From contig CAKOWZ010000005.1 in assembly GCA_934129745.1 (NCBI GenBank), forward strand, positions 1 through 64,000: DNA of 64,000 nt. The letters are read 5' to 3'. A model generated the notes under the pieces. That model had not been told where the DNA came from. It worked only from the letters and a program-made list of their open reading frames with translations, and made no database searches. This DNA comes from an uncultured Clostridia bacterium. Lineage in GTDB: Bacteria; Bacillota; Clostridia; TANB77; CAG-508. A program made the translations under genes and the position numbers. This document shows positions 16,091 to 24,933 of the stretch, piece by piece; within the stretch, counting starts at the first letter, position 1, and each line of letters opens with the position of its first letter.

Positions 16091-17881
16091 ATGTTTGATA
16101 TAGAAGCAGAATTAAAGAAGTTGCCAGCAAAACCGGGTGTTTATATAATGCATGATAAGAATGACAAAATTATTTATGTTGGAAAAGCAATTTCATTAAA
16201 AAATAGAGTTAGGCAATATTTTAGAAAAAATAATAAAACTAAAAGAATTGAAAATATGGTTAGTTTAGTGGATCATTTTGAATATATTGTTACTGATAAT
16301 GAGGCAGAGGCTTTAATTTTGGAGTGTAATTTAATTAAGAAAAATATGCCGAAGTTTAATGTATTACTTAAAGATGATAAAACATATCCATACATAAAAG
16401 TTAATATTCAAGCAGATTATCCTGATGTATATGTTACTCGAAGAATTTTAAATGATGGTGCTAAGTATTTTGGACCATATGCTAATAGTGGTGCTGCTAA
16501 GGAGATGGTCGATTTTATTAAGGAAAAATTTAAAATTAGGCAATGCAGAAGTTTTAAATATAAAGATAGACCTTGTTTAAATTATCAAATAAAAAAATGT
16601 TTTGCTCCTTGTATGGGTTATATTAGTAAAGAGGAGTATAGAAAACAGATTGATGAAATTATTAGTATTTTAGATGGTAAAATTGATAAATTGATTAAAA
16701 ATTTAGAACAGGAAATGCAAAATGCTTCAAGTAAAATGGATTTTGAGAAGGCTGCATATATAAGGGATAAAATACTTGCAATTCAGAGGATTTCAGCTAA
16801 ACAAAAGGTTTCTAATATTAATGAAAATGATATTGATGTTATTGGTATTGCAAAAAATGATTTTGAGATTTGTATTGAGGTGTTTTTTGTTAGAAAAAGT
16901 AAAATGGTGGGTAGAGAACATTATTTTTATAAAGAATTGCTAGATGAATCTAATGATGAAATAATTTCTGATTTCATTAAACAATATTATATAGGTAGGG
17001 AATTTTTGCCTAGTAAAATTATGACAAAATATGATATTGAAGATAAAGATGTTATGGAATTATTATTAACTCAGCAAGCTGATAAAAAGGTTGAGATTAA
17101 AACTCCTCAAAAAGGTGAAAAATTGCGTTTAGTTGAGATGGCTGAGAATAATGCTAAAATAACATTAGATAATAAAGAACTTGATAGCTATAGTGTTGTA
17201 AATGAAATTAAAGAAGTTTTAGGGTTGGAAAAAGTTCCTAGAAAAATTGAGACATTTGATATTTCTAATATTTCAGGTGAATTTATGGTTGCTGGAATGA
17301 GTGTTATGTTAGATGGTATTATTAGAAAAAAAATGGCTAGACGTTTTAAGATTAAAACAGTTTTTGGACAAGATGATCCTAGGTGTATGAATGAGGTTAT
17401 TACTAGAAGATTGAAACACTCAATTGATAATCCTAATGGTGGTTTCGGAAAATTGCCTGATTTGATTTTTGTTGATGGTGGTATTACGCAAATTCATGCA
17501 GCTCAGTCTGCTGTAAGAAGCTTTGGGTTAGATATTGGTGTTTATGGTATGGTTAAAAATGATAAACATCAAACTAGAGCTTTAATTAATGATGAAAAAC
17601 ATGAATATGAAATTTCTGATAAATTGAAAAATACAATTACTTTGTTTCAGGATTCTGTTCATGATACTGCTATTGGATATCATAGAAAATTGAGGGATGC
17701 GAGTGTTACTAAGTCTGCTTTAGATGATATAAAAGGAATTGGTGTTACAAAAAAGGCTTTGTTGCTAAAAAAGTTTGGCAGTGTGGAAAATATTGCTAAA
17801 GCTGATGTTCAGGAGATTATGGGAATTAAGGGGATTAATGAACAGTTGGCTTGTGAGATTAAAGATTATTTAAATAGTTAG
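16091..17881 (+). CDS. uvrC: UvrC, excinuclease ABC subunit C
   Basis: 596 residues. It makes both incisions in nucleotide excision repair after UvrAB damage recognition. Seen in order: GIY-YIG nuclease (PGVYIMHDK; IIYVGKA), a Cys-containing segment (CFAPCMGYI), the UVR motif (KMDFEKAAYIRDKI), the RNase H-like nuclease region (FDISNISG; IFVDGG) and C-terminal helix-hairpin-helix motifs (IKGIGVTKKALLL). Start chosen at ATG 16091 behind GGAGGGG. Single-gene unit ending at a terminator; uvrA and uvrB are not in this window. Confidence 0.96.
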   Translation: MFDIEAELKKLPAKPGVYIMHDKNDKIIYVGKAISLKNRVRQYFRKNNKTKRIENMVSLVDHFEYIVTDNEAEALILECNLIKKNMPKFNVLLKDDKTYPYIKVNIQADYPDVYVTRRILNDGAKYFGPYANSGAAKEMVDFIKEKFKIRQCRSFKYKDRPCLNYQIKKCFAPCMGYISKEEYRKQIDEIISILDGKIDKLIKNLEQEMQNASSKMDFEKAAYIRDKILAIQRISAKQKVSNINENDIDVIGIAKNDFEICIEVFFVRKSKMVGREHYFYKELLDESNDEIISDFIKQYYIGREFLPSKIMTKYDIEDKDVMELLLTQQADKKVEIKTPQKGEKLRLVEMAENNAKITLDNKELDSYSVVNEIKEVLGLEKVPRKIETFDISNISGEFMVAGMSVMLDGIIRKKMARRFKIKTVFGQDDPRCMNEVITRRLKHSIDNPNGGFGKLPDLIFVDGGITQIHAAQSAVRSFGLDIGVYGMVKNDKHQTRALINDEKHEYEISDKLKNTITLFQDSVHDTAIGYHRKLRDASVTKSALDDIKGIGVTKKALLLKKFGSVENIAKADVQEIMGIKGINEQLACEIKDYLNS

Positions 17882-17919
17882 TGAAAGTTAGAATAATGGT
17901 AATAAATAATTTTAAAATG

Positions 17920-17942
17920 AAGAGGCTATGCCTCTTTTTTGC
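17920..17942 (+). terminator. Terminator after uvrC
   Basis: AAGAGGC-TAT-GCCTCTT followed by TTTT. Confidence 0.85.
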
Positions 17943-18045
17943 CTCTTTTTAAGTTACAGTAGAGTTTCACTATTAAATAGATATTTGGTAGTAAAAATTT
18001 TATATGATATAAATAAAATATATGATATAAAAGTGTAAAAAAAGG

Positions 18046-18074
18046 TTGAATATTAAATCAAAATAAGCTAGAAT
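18046..18074 (+). promoter_or_regulatory. Sigma-A promoter of capA-like gene
   Basis: TTGAAT, 17 bp, TAGAAT at 18069-18074; about 70 bases before the gene. Confidence 0.65.
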
Positions 18075-18146
18075 ACAATTAAAGTATTATTTATTAAGTT
18101 AAATAAGAAAAATCAACTAAAAGATACAATAAAAGGAGAAGAAAAA

Positions 18147-19421
18147 ATGGGAAAAAACAGTGGTAAGAGAAAAATACAAATATCATTATGGAAAATAATA
18201 TTGGTAATTTTATTAATAATATCAGGGATTATTATATTTAAAAATAGAGATAGAATAGATATTTTTAGAAAATCAGAAGATATTAATTCAAATCAAACAG
18301 TTCAAACAGGAAAAAATTCAAATACTCAGGAAGATTCATCAACAACAGTGTCTTTAGTTATGGTTGGAGATAATTTAATACATAGTAGTATTTATAAAGA
18401 TGCAAAAAGATTAGCAGGTGGAAATGGTTATGATTTTAAACCAATTATTGAATATATAAAAGAAAAAGTTCAAAATTATGATTTAGCATATTATAATCAA
18501 GAAACAGTTTTGGGTGGAAGTGAATTAGGAGTTTCAGATTATCCAACATTTAATTCACCACAAGAAGCGGGAGATGCTATGTTAGATGCAGGGTTTAATA
18601 TAGTAAGTTTGGCAACAAATCATACAATGGATAGAGGAGAAAAAGCTGTTTTAGCATCTGTTGATTACTGGAAAAAACACGAAAATGAAGCATTAGTGGC
18701 TGGTTCATATTCATCAGAAGAAGAAAGAAACAAAGTTCAAATTAGAGAAAAAAATGGTATAAAATATGCAATGTTGAGTTATACATATGGTACAAATGGA
18801 ATTTCTGTTCCAAAAGGAAAAGAATATTTAGTAAATGTTTGGCCAACAAATTTAAGTTTGAATGATCCAGCAAAAGATACAGAATATCAAAATTACAAAG
18901 AACAAGTAAAAAAAGATATAGAAGCTGTAAGAAGTCAAGTTGATGTTTTAATGGTCGCTATGCACTGGGGTGTTGAATATACACATGAACCAACTGCATA
19001 TGAAAAGGATTCAGCACAATTTTTGGCTGATAATAATGTAGATATTATAATTGGTGCTCACCCTCATGTTATTCAACCAGTTACTTGGATTGATGATACT
19101 TTGGTAATATATTCATTAGGAAATTTTGTGTCAGCTCAATTACAGGATCAAAATTATAATAAGATGGTTGGGTTAATGACATCTGTTGATATTAATAAAA
19201 CTGTTGAAAATGGAAAAACAAGTGTTAAAATATCAAATGTTAAAAATGAATTGATTTTTACTTATTATAATAAAAAAACATGGAGTAATTTTAAGGTTAT
19301 TCCATTTAGTAATGAAAATATTGGTAAATATTTGCCTAATTATAAATCTGTTTATGAAAATTATAAAAAGATTGTTCAAAAGATGGATTCTAATATGTAT
19401 GTAGAGCCTGCTTTTGAATAG
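18147..19421 (+). CDS. CapA-family metallophosphatase-like protein
   Basis: 424 residues. An N-terminal membrane anchor (about residues 13-31) is followed by a Ser/Thr/Asn linker and the CapA domain: MVGDNLIH, NQETVLGG, TNHTMDRG, AMHWGVEY and GAHPHVIQP, a calcineurin-like metal-binding pattern. In Bacillus anthracis CapA serves poly-gamma-glutamate export, but most lone homologues have no known substrate. No capB/capC neighbours are seen, so a polyglutamate role is not supported. ATG follows AAAAGGAG. A large palindrome begins on the last base of its stop codon. Confidence 0.88.
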   Translation: MGKNSGKRKIQISLWKIILVILLIISGIIIFKNRDRIDIFRKSEDINSNQTVQTGKNSNTQEDSSTTVSLVMVGDNLIHSSIYKDAKRLAGGNGYDFKPIIEYIKEKVQNYDLAYYNQETVLGGSELGVSDYPTFNSPQEAGDAMLDAGFNIVSLATNHTMDRGEKAVLASVDYWKKHENEALVAGSYSSEEERNKVQIREKNGIKYAMLSYTYGTNGISVPKGKEYLVNVWPTNLSLNDPAKDTEYQNYKEQVKKDIEAVRSQVDVLMVAMHWGVEYTHEPTAYEKDSAQFLADNNVDIIIGAHPHVIQPVTWIDDTLVIYSLGNFVSAQLQDQNYNKMVGLMTSVDINKTVENGKTSVKISNVKNELIFTYYNKKTWSNFKVIPFSNENIGKYLPNYKSVYENYKKIVQKMDSNMYVEPAFE

Positions 19422-19495
19422 TGTGCAATTGGGGACGCGTCCATTCTGATCAAATGAGCATTTTGAGCAGAATGGACGCGCCCCCAATTGCACAC
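19421..19495. repeat. REP-like palindrome, copy 1
   Basis: Two 28-base arms (19421-19448 and 19468-19495) match in 27 of 28 positions around a 19-base loop. The arm core is GTGCAATTGGGGACGCGTCC. G+C is far above the local background. Related sequences occur at 42059 and 43856. It may also end capA transcription, though there is no T tract. Confidence 0.92.
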
Positions 19496-19524
19496 TTGAT
19501 AATTTGGTGCATATATGCTATAAT
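19496..19524 (+). promoter_or_regulatory. Sigma-A promoter of mtaB
   Basis: TTGATA directly abutting the palindrome end, 17 bp, TATAAT at 19519-19524. An in-frame ATG at 19504 falls inside the promoter and is not used. Confidence 0.82.
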
Positions 19525-19557
19525 TACGAATATGAAAAAAATAAAGGAGAGATTAAT

Positions 19558-20859
19558 TTGGGTAAAAAGGTAGCTTTTGTTTCACTGGGATGTAAGGTAA
19601 ATCAGTATGAAACAAATGCAATGTCACAAGAGTTTATTGAAAAAGGTTATGAAGTAGTAGATTTTAATGGTGTTGCAGATATTTATATAGTAAATACATG
19701 TACAGTAACAAATATGGCAGATAGAAAATCTAGACAGATGTTAAGAAGGGTTAAAGAGATAAATTCTGATTCTGTTTTAGTAGCATGTGGTTGTTATGCT
19801 CAGGTGGGGAAGGAAGAATTAGAAAAAATTGAAGAAATCGATTTAATACTTGGGAACAATGAAAAAAAGGATATTGTTAATTTTATAGAAAATTATATTA
19901 GAGAAAAGGAATTTAATTGTAGAGAAAATATTTCAGATGTAATGCATCAAAAAGAATATGTTGAATTTGGAACAACTACATATACTGAAAAAACAAGAGC
20001 TGTTGTAAAAGTTCAAGATGGATGTGATAGATTTTGCTCATATTGCATTATTCCATATGCTAGAGGTCGTGTTAGAAGTAGGAAACTTGAAAATGTTGTT
20101 ACAGAAGTTGAACAGATTGTGGATAAAGGTATTCAAGAGGTTGTAATTACAGGAATTCATATTGCTTCTTATGGAAAAGATTTTAAAGAAGATATAGGTT
20201 TAATTGATTTATTAGAAAGTTTAAATAAAATAGATGGTTTGAAAAGAATTCGTTTAGGGTCTATTGAACCAACTATAATTACTCAGGAATTTGCTGAAAG
20301 ATTAGCAAAGTTGGATAAAATTTGTGATCATTTTCATTTATCTCTACAAAGTGGATGTGATGAAACTTTAAAAAGAATGAATAGGAAATATAATACAGAA
20401 GAGTTTGAAGTGGTTACTAAAATTTTAAGAGAAAAATTCCCTAGATGTTCACTGACAACTGACATTATTGTTGGTTTTCCTCAGGAAACTGATGAAGAAT
20501 TTGAAAAAACTTATGAGTTTTTAAAGAGAATAGGTTTTTACAAAATGCATGTTTTTAAGTATTCTCAAAGAAAAGGTACAAAAGCTGCTGTTATGCCAAA
20601 TCAGGTTGATGGAAGTATTAAAGAATACAGAAGTAAGAGATTGATTGAGTTGTCTGATGAAAATGAGCAAAGATATAATTTGGAGTATATGAATAAAAAA
20701 GTTGAAGTTCTTTTTGAAGAAAAAGATGGAGAATTTTATAAAGGTCATACAATGAATTATATGCAGGTTTTTGCTAAAGGTGAGGATTTGGAAAACAAGA
20801 TTAAAGATGTTGTTATTAATGAAGTTAAGGGAAATGTTTTGTATGGAGAGTTATGTTAA
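19558..20859 (+). CDS. mtaB: MtaB, tRNA (t6A37) methylthiotransferase
   Basis: 433 residues. A radical SAM enzyme that adds a methylthio group to t6A37 of tRNA. Seen: N-terminal MTTase domain cysteines (SLGCKVNQYE; NTCTVT; ACGCYAQ), the radical SAM motif CDRFCSYCIIPYARG, and a C-terminal TRAM-like segment. The full SLGCKVNQYE and NTCTVTNMADRKSRQ pattern favours MtaB over RimO or MiaB. The start is TTG 19558 behind AAAGGAGA with a 7-base gap. Confidence 0.93.
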   Translation: MGKKVAFVSLGCKVNQYETNAMSQEFIEKGYEVVDFNGVADIYIVNTCTVTNMADRKSRQMLRRVKEINSDSVLVACGCYAQVGKEELEKIEEIDLILGNNEKKDIVNFIENYIREKEFNCRENISDVMHQKEYVEFGTTTYTEKTRAVVKVQDGCDRFCSYCIIPYARGRVRSRKLENVVTEVEQIVDKGIQEVVITGIHIASYGKDFKEDIGLIDLLESLNKIDGLKRIRLGSIEPTIITQEFAERLAKLDKICDHFHLSLQSGCDETLKRMNRKYNTEEFEVVTKILREKFPRCSLTTDIIVGFPQETDEEFEKTYEFLKRIGFYKMHVFKYSQRKGTKAAVMPNQVDGSIKEYRSKRLIELSDENEQRYNLEYMNKKVEVLFEEKDGEFYKGHTMNYMQVFAKGEDLENKIKDVVINEVKGNVLYGELC

Positions 20860-20936
20860 AATACAATAAATTTGAATAAATAAATTGTGAGTTTTACAGA
20901 TTTAATAAATAGTTTAAGTTAAAAAATAAATATTTG

Positions 20937-20983
20937 AAATGATTTAATAAATGTTAATACAAAATGATTTAATAAATGTTAAT
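20937..20983 (+). repeat. 22-base direct repeat in the mtaB-alaS gap
   Basis: AAATGATTTAATAAATGTTAA occurs at 20937 and again at 20962 (25-base period). The rest of the 286-base gap is A+T-rich with no ORF and no T-box features that I can recognise. Confidence 0.8.
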
Positions 20984-21145
20984 TTTTATTGAATAAAAAA
21001 CGAAATTATGGTAAAATTGTAACATAAAGTAAAAAATTTGGATATACAAAAATGAAGAAAAAAATAAAAAAATTTTGACTATATAAAAAACATTATACTT
21101 TTGACTAAATTATACCCAAAAAATAGAAAGGAAAGATTTTGAAAA

Positions 21146-22915
21146 ATGAAAAACATAAATTTAAAAGATACATATTTAAAATTTTTTGAAAGCAAAGGAC
21201 ACAAAATAATTCCAAGTAGTCCTGTAATACCAGAAAATGATCCAACAGTATTATTTAATACAGCTGGAATGCAACCATTAGTTCCATATTTAAAAGGAGA
21301 ACCACATCCAGAAGGAACACGTTTAACAGATGTTCAAAAATGTTTTAGAACAAATGATTTAGATGAAGTTGGAGATAAAACACATCACACATTTTTTGAA
21401 ATGTTAGGAAACTGGTCTTTAGGTGATTATTTCAAAAAAGAATCAATTGAATGGAGTTTTGAATTATTAACTAAATATTTAGAAATTCCAGTTGAAAAAC
21501 TTGCAGTTACTGTGTTTAAGGGAAATGATATAGTTCCAGCAGACAATGAATCAGCTGAAATTTGGAAAAATGCAGGAATTTTAGAAGGTAGAATTGCATT
21601 TTTAGGAGAAGATGACAACTGGTGGCCAAATATGGAATTAACTGGACCTTGTGGACCTGATACAGAAATTTTTTATTGGAGAAGTGAACAAGAAGTTCCA
21701 GAAAAATTCGACCCTGAAGATGAAAATTGGGTAGAAATTTGGAATAATGTTTTTATGCAATATATGCATAATCCAGATGGAACATTTACACCACTTAAAA
21801 ATAAAAATGTTGATACAGGTATGGGTGTTGAAAGGGTTACAGCAATTCTTGAAGGTCAAACTGATAATTATAAATCATCAATTTGGACAGAAATTATTGC
21901 TAAAATTGAAGAAGTTTCTGGAAAAAAATATGATGATGAAAAATATACAAAATTTATGAGAATAATTGCAGATCATATAAGAGCTGTAGTTATAATCTTA
22001 GGTGATGATGCAAAAATTATGCCATCAAATAAAGATCAAGGTTATATTTTAAGAAGATTAATCAGAAGAATGATTAGATATGCTAAACAAATTGATATAA
22101 AAATTGATTCTAACTGGGAACAAGATTTAGCAAATATTGTTATTAATGAATATAAGCCATATTATCAAGAACTAGAAAGAAATAAAGATTTTATTTTAGA
22201 TGCATTGAAAAATGAAAAAGTTAAATTTAATAGAACATTAGAAAAAGGTTTAAGGGAATTTGAAAAAATAATTAAAAACATTGAAGGAACTTCAATTGAT
22301 AAGGATATTGCATTTAGATTATATGATACATATGGATTTCCAATAGAATTAACAGAAGAACTTGCTAAAGAACAAGGCTTAAGTGTTGATATGGAAGGAT
22401 TTAAAGCTAAATTTGAAGAACATCAAGCAAAATCAAGAGCTGGTTCTGAACAAAAATTTAAAGGTGGACTTGCTTCAGATGGTGAGATGGAAACTAAATA
22501 TCATACTGCAACACATTTGTTAAATGCAGCTTTAAAAAAGGTTTTAGGTGAACATGTACATCAAAGAGGAAGTAATATAACATCAGAAAGAATGAGATTT
22601 GATTTTACTCATGATGAAAAAATGAGTGATGACCAAAAGAAACAAGCTGAGGATTTAGTTAATGAATATATCAAAATGGCAATTCCTGTTGAAAGATTAG
22701 AAATGCCTAAAGAAGAGGCTGTTAAAATGGGAGCTGAATGTCAATTTATTGAAAGATATCCTGATATTGTTACTGTATATAAAATAGGTGATGTTTCTTT
22801 AGAAATTTGTGGTGGACCTCATGTATCAAATACTTCTGAATTGGGCATATTTAAAATTAAGAAAGAAGAGTCTAGTTCAGCTGGGGTAAGAAGAATTAAG
22901 GCTGTTTTAATGTAG
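21146..22915 (+). CDS. alaS: Alanyl-tRNA synthetase, short form lacking the C-terminal domain
   Basis: 589 residues against about 870 in typical bacteria. Charges tRNA-Ala. Seen: class II catalytic core (FFESKGH, DPTVLFNTAGMQP, FFEMLGNWSLGDYFK, RIIADHIRA) and the editing domain with THLLNAAL and CGGPHVSNTSELG. It ends right after the editing domain (AGVRRIKAVL), so the oligomerisation/C-Ala (DHHA1) domain is missing. The DNA after the stop shows no trace of that domain, and the end is clean, so this looks like a short-form enzyme, not a recent truncation. ATG lies about 15 bases after AAAGGAAAG. Confidence 0.94.
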   Translation: MKNINLKDTYLKFFESKGHKIIPSSPVIPENDPTVLFNTAGMQPLVPYLKGEPHPEGTRLTDVQKCFRTNDLDEVGDKTHHTFFEMLGNWSLGDYFKKESIEWSFELLTKYLEIPVEKLAVTVFKGNDIVPADNESAEIWKNAGILEGRIAFLGEDDNWWPNMELTGPCGPDTEIFYWRSEQEVPEKFDPEDENWVEIWNNVFMQYMHNPDGTFTPLKNKNVDTGMGVERVTAILEGQTDNYKSSIWTEIIAKIEEVSGKKYDDEKYTKFMRIIADHIRAVVIILGDDAKIMPSNKDQGYILRRLIRRMIRYAKQIDIKIDSNWEQDLANIVINEYKPYYQELERNKDFILDALKNEKVKFNRTLEKGLREFEKIIKNIEGTSIDKDIAFRLYDTYGFPIELTEELAKEQGLSVDMEGFKAKFEEHQAKSRAGSEQKFKGGLASDGEMETKYHTATHLLNAALKKVLGEHVHQRGSNITSERMRFDFTHDEKMSDDQKKQAEDLVNEYIKMAIPVERLEMPKEEAVKMGAECQFIERYPDIVTVYKIGDVSLEICGGPHVSNTSELGIFKIKKEESSSAGVRRIKAVLM

Positions 22916-22928
22916 AAAATTAAATGAA

Positions 22929-23054
22929 TTATATAATTAGTGATTTAGATAATATAAGATTAAGTGAATATTATATAATTAGTAATTTAGACAATATAAG
23001 ATTAAATGAATGTTATATAATTATTAATTCAGATAATATAAGAGTAACTGAATA
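22929..23054 (+). repeat. Three 42-bp tandem repeats
   Basis: Units at 22929, 22971 and 23013 each run TTATATAATTA through GATAATATAAGA to GAATA. The period is a multiple of three, and a 57-codon frame (22924-23097) reads through all three units as a 14-residue repeat containing LDNIRL. That frame has no recognisable ribosome binding site, so coding status is doubtful. Confidence 0.9.
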
Positions 23055-23185
23055 TATAATAATTCGAAAACTGTTTAAAATAAAGTTTTTAATATAAAAA
23101 ATGAGACAAATTTAAACAGAAGATATTATACAATAGAAGAAATTTAAGAAAAAGAAAATTTCTTAAAAAGAAAGGGTGGAAACAA

Positions 23186-23533
23186 ATGGAAAATTGTATT
23201 TTTTGTAAAATAATAAATGGAGAAATACCTTCAGAAAAAGTGTATGAAGATGATTCAGTGTTGGCATTTAAAGATATAAATCCAGCAGCTCCAATTCATA
23301 TACTTGTAATTCCTAAAAAACATATAGAGTCATTATTAAAATTACAAGATGAAGATATGGAATTAGTAGGAAAGATTCATAAAGTTATAAATAAATTAGC
23401 CAAACAATTAGATATTGAAAAAGAAGGTTTTAGAGTAATTGTTAATTGTGGAAAAGATGCAGGACAAGAAGTTATGCATATACATTATCATGTTTTAGCT
23501 GGAAAAAAATTAGGTGATAAAATAGTAGGATAA
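23186..23533 (+). CDS. HIT-family (Hint-type) nucleotide hydrolase
   Basis: 115 residues. Seen: CIFCKIINGEIPSEKVYEDD at the N-terminus and the histidine triad MHIHYHVL near the end. HIT proteins of this type hydrolyse purine nucleoside phosphoramidates; the physiological substrate is unclear. ATG follows AAAGGGTGG. The next gene starts 14 bases after its stop, so the two are co-transcribed. Confidence 0.95.
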   Translation: MENCIFCKIINGEIPSEKVYEDDSVLAFKDINPAAPIHILVIPKKHIESLLKLQDEDMELVGKIHKVINKLAKQLDIEKEGFRVIVNCGKDAGQEVMHIHYHVLAGKKLGDKIVG

Positions 23534-23547
23534 GAGGAGTAGGAAAT

Positions 23548-24210
23548 ATGTATAATAAAATTCTTACAGGTATTTTAGTAGTTTTATTAATTGGCATAGT
23601 TGGAACTTTAGCATATTTGGGATATGGTTATTATGATAAATTTAAGAAAGAAAAAGATGGAGAAAAATATATTGATGAAGATTTTGAGCAGATTGTAGTT
23701 TCTTTAAAAGATAATGAACAAAATAATACAGAGCCTCAAGAAGATCAAAATCAAAATTCAAATCAAAATAATGGTCAATATTCAAATAATACTGATATTA
23801 GTTCTGGATATTATAAGGGTTATAAAGTTGCTGGAAAATTAGAGATACCAAAACTAGGTAAAAGATTTGTTATTTTAGATGAGCCTACAAAAGCTCAGGC
23901 TATTGAAGTTTCAATTTTAAAGGTATATGGAGTTCAATTAAATACTCCTGGTAATGTTGTAATTGCAGGGCATAATTATAATAATGGAACTTTTTTTAGT
24001 AAAAATAAAAATCTAAATGTTGGTGATAAATTATACATAACTGATTTGACAGGAAATAGAGTTTCATATACAATTTTTTCTAAATATTATACACCAGAAT
24101 CTGATAATTCTTATTATACAAGAGATACTAATGGAAATGTTGAAGTGACTTTATATACTTGTGATGCAACAGGTGCTAATAGATTGATTATTTGTGCTAG
24201 GGCAGATTAA
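23548..24210 (+). CDS. Sortase (probable class D)
   Basis: 220 residues. N-terminal membrane helix (about residues 6-26), a Gln/Asn-rich linker, then the sortase barrel: catalytic His in AGHNYNNGTFF, catalytic Cys in TLYTCDATG and Arg in NRLIICAR. Sortases cut a C-terminal sorting signal and attach proteins to the envelope. No LPXTG-like substrate is encoded in this window. Class D is inferred from size, signal-anchor layout and the TLYTC context. Confidence 0.88.
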   Translation: MYNKILTGILVVLLIGIVGTLAYLGYGYYDKFKKEKDGEKYIDEDFEQIVVSLKDNEQNNTEPQEDQNQNSNQNNGQYSNNTDISSGYYKGYKVAGKLEIPKLGKRFVILDEPTKAQAIEVSILKVYGVQLNTPGNVVIAGHNYNNGTFFSKNKNLNVGDKLYITDLTGNRVSYTIFSKYYTPESDNSYYTRDTNGNVEVTLYTCDATGANRLIICARAD

Positions 24211-24374
24211 GGTTTGTTTAAGGTGAGTTGATATGAGGGAATAGATAGTGTTTGTTTGTAAGAGTTGTGTAGAATTAGGGCAGATTATGGGAAAAGTGAA
24301 TAAAAACAAAATATCTATTTGAAATGCAATAAAAATTTGAAATAAAATAAAATGTAAAAAAATAAAATAAAGTA

Positions 24375-24403
24375 TTGACAAATTAGTTAAGATGGGGTAA
24401 AAT
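24375..24403 (+). promoter_or_regulatory. Sigma-A promoter of the tRNA pair
   Basis: TTGACA, 17 bp, TAAAAT at 24398-24403; about 30 bases ahead of tRNA-His. Confidence 0.85.
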
Positions 24404-24432
24404 TATAAATGCATTCCGATAGAAGCGGATAT

Positions 24433-24510
24433 GGTGGATGTAGCTCAGTTGGTTAGAGCGCTGGATTGTGGTCCCAGAGGTCGTGGGTTCGAGACCCATC
24501 TTCCACCCCA
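24433..24510 (+). tRNA. tRNA-His (GTG anticodon)
   Basis: Full cloverleaf: D arm GCTC..GAGC, anticodon arm CTGGA-TTGTGGT-CCCAG, T arm GTGGG-TTCGAGA-CCCAT. The extra G at -1 opposite C73 is the histidine identity element. The acceptor stem has a T-T mismatch at 6-67. The CCA end is encoded. Confidence 0.97.
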
Positions 24511-24529
24511 TCTAAATAATTTAATATAT

Positions 24530-24604
24530 TGGGCTGTAGCCAAGCGGTAAGGCATCAGACTTTGACTCTGACATGCGCTAGTTCGAATCTAGCCAGCCCA
24601 ACCA
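24530..24604 (+). tRNA. tRNA-Gln (TTG anticodon)
   Basis: Acceptor TGGGCTG / CAGCCCA, anticodon arm CAGAC-TTTGACT-type loop with TTG, T arm CTAG-TTCGAAT-CTAG. The encoded ACCA ends at 24604. Follows tRNA-His by 19 bases in the same transcript. Confidence 0.97.
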
Positions 24605-24611
24605 GTGAGAC

Positions 24612-24657
24612 AAAACCTCTAATTCCTTATGTAGCAAGGAATCAGAGGTTTTATGTT
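24612..24657 (+). terminator. Terminator after the tRNA pair
   Basis: AAAACCTCTAATTCCTT pairs with AAGGAATCAGAGGTTTT around a 7-base loop (one mismatch), followed by a T-rich tail. Confidence 0.88.
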
Positions 24658-24933
24658 TTGCAAAAGTATGCAATAGTAATGAATTAACAAAGAAATTATT
24701 GAAAAGCGTAATATGGGTATAGTTTCACTAATAGTAGTTGATGTAATAGTAATCGTTAGTGTAAAATTAAAGTAGGCAAAATGAACATAAAATAAATGTT
24801 TTTATTATAGCAATAGTTTTAATTTTTTTATAAAGACTAGAAAAATTTTTTATATTATGATATGATGACATTAAAATAAATTTTTATAAAAAAATTAAAA
24901 AATAAATATAAATAAAAAAGGAAGAGGTGAAAA
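24658..24933. other. A+T-rich gap without a supported gene
   Basis: About 275 bases. It holds only a 20-codon hydrophobic frame near 24713 without a ribosome binding site, and A/T runs ahead of the next gene. I see no RNA structure or mobile-element boundary. Confidence 0.6.

Noticed and set aside
18147..19421. Poly-gamma-glutamate capsule system
   Set aside because: Only a CapA-like protein is present; no capB or capC partner is nearby.
20860..21145. T-box leader for alaS
   Set aside because: I searched by eye for the T-box sequence and a specifier/terminator pair and found neither.
22924..23097. 57-codon repeat ORF as a real gene
   Set aside because: No ribosome binding site or known homology; reported only as a tandem repeat with an open frame.
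24713..24775. 20-codon hydrophobic ORF (MGIVSLIVV...)
   Set aside because: No ribosome binding site and too short to separate from chance.
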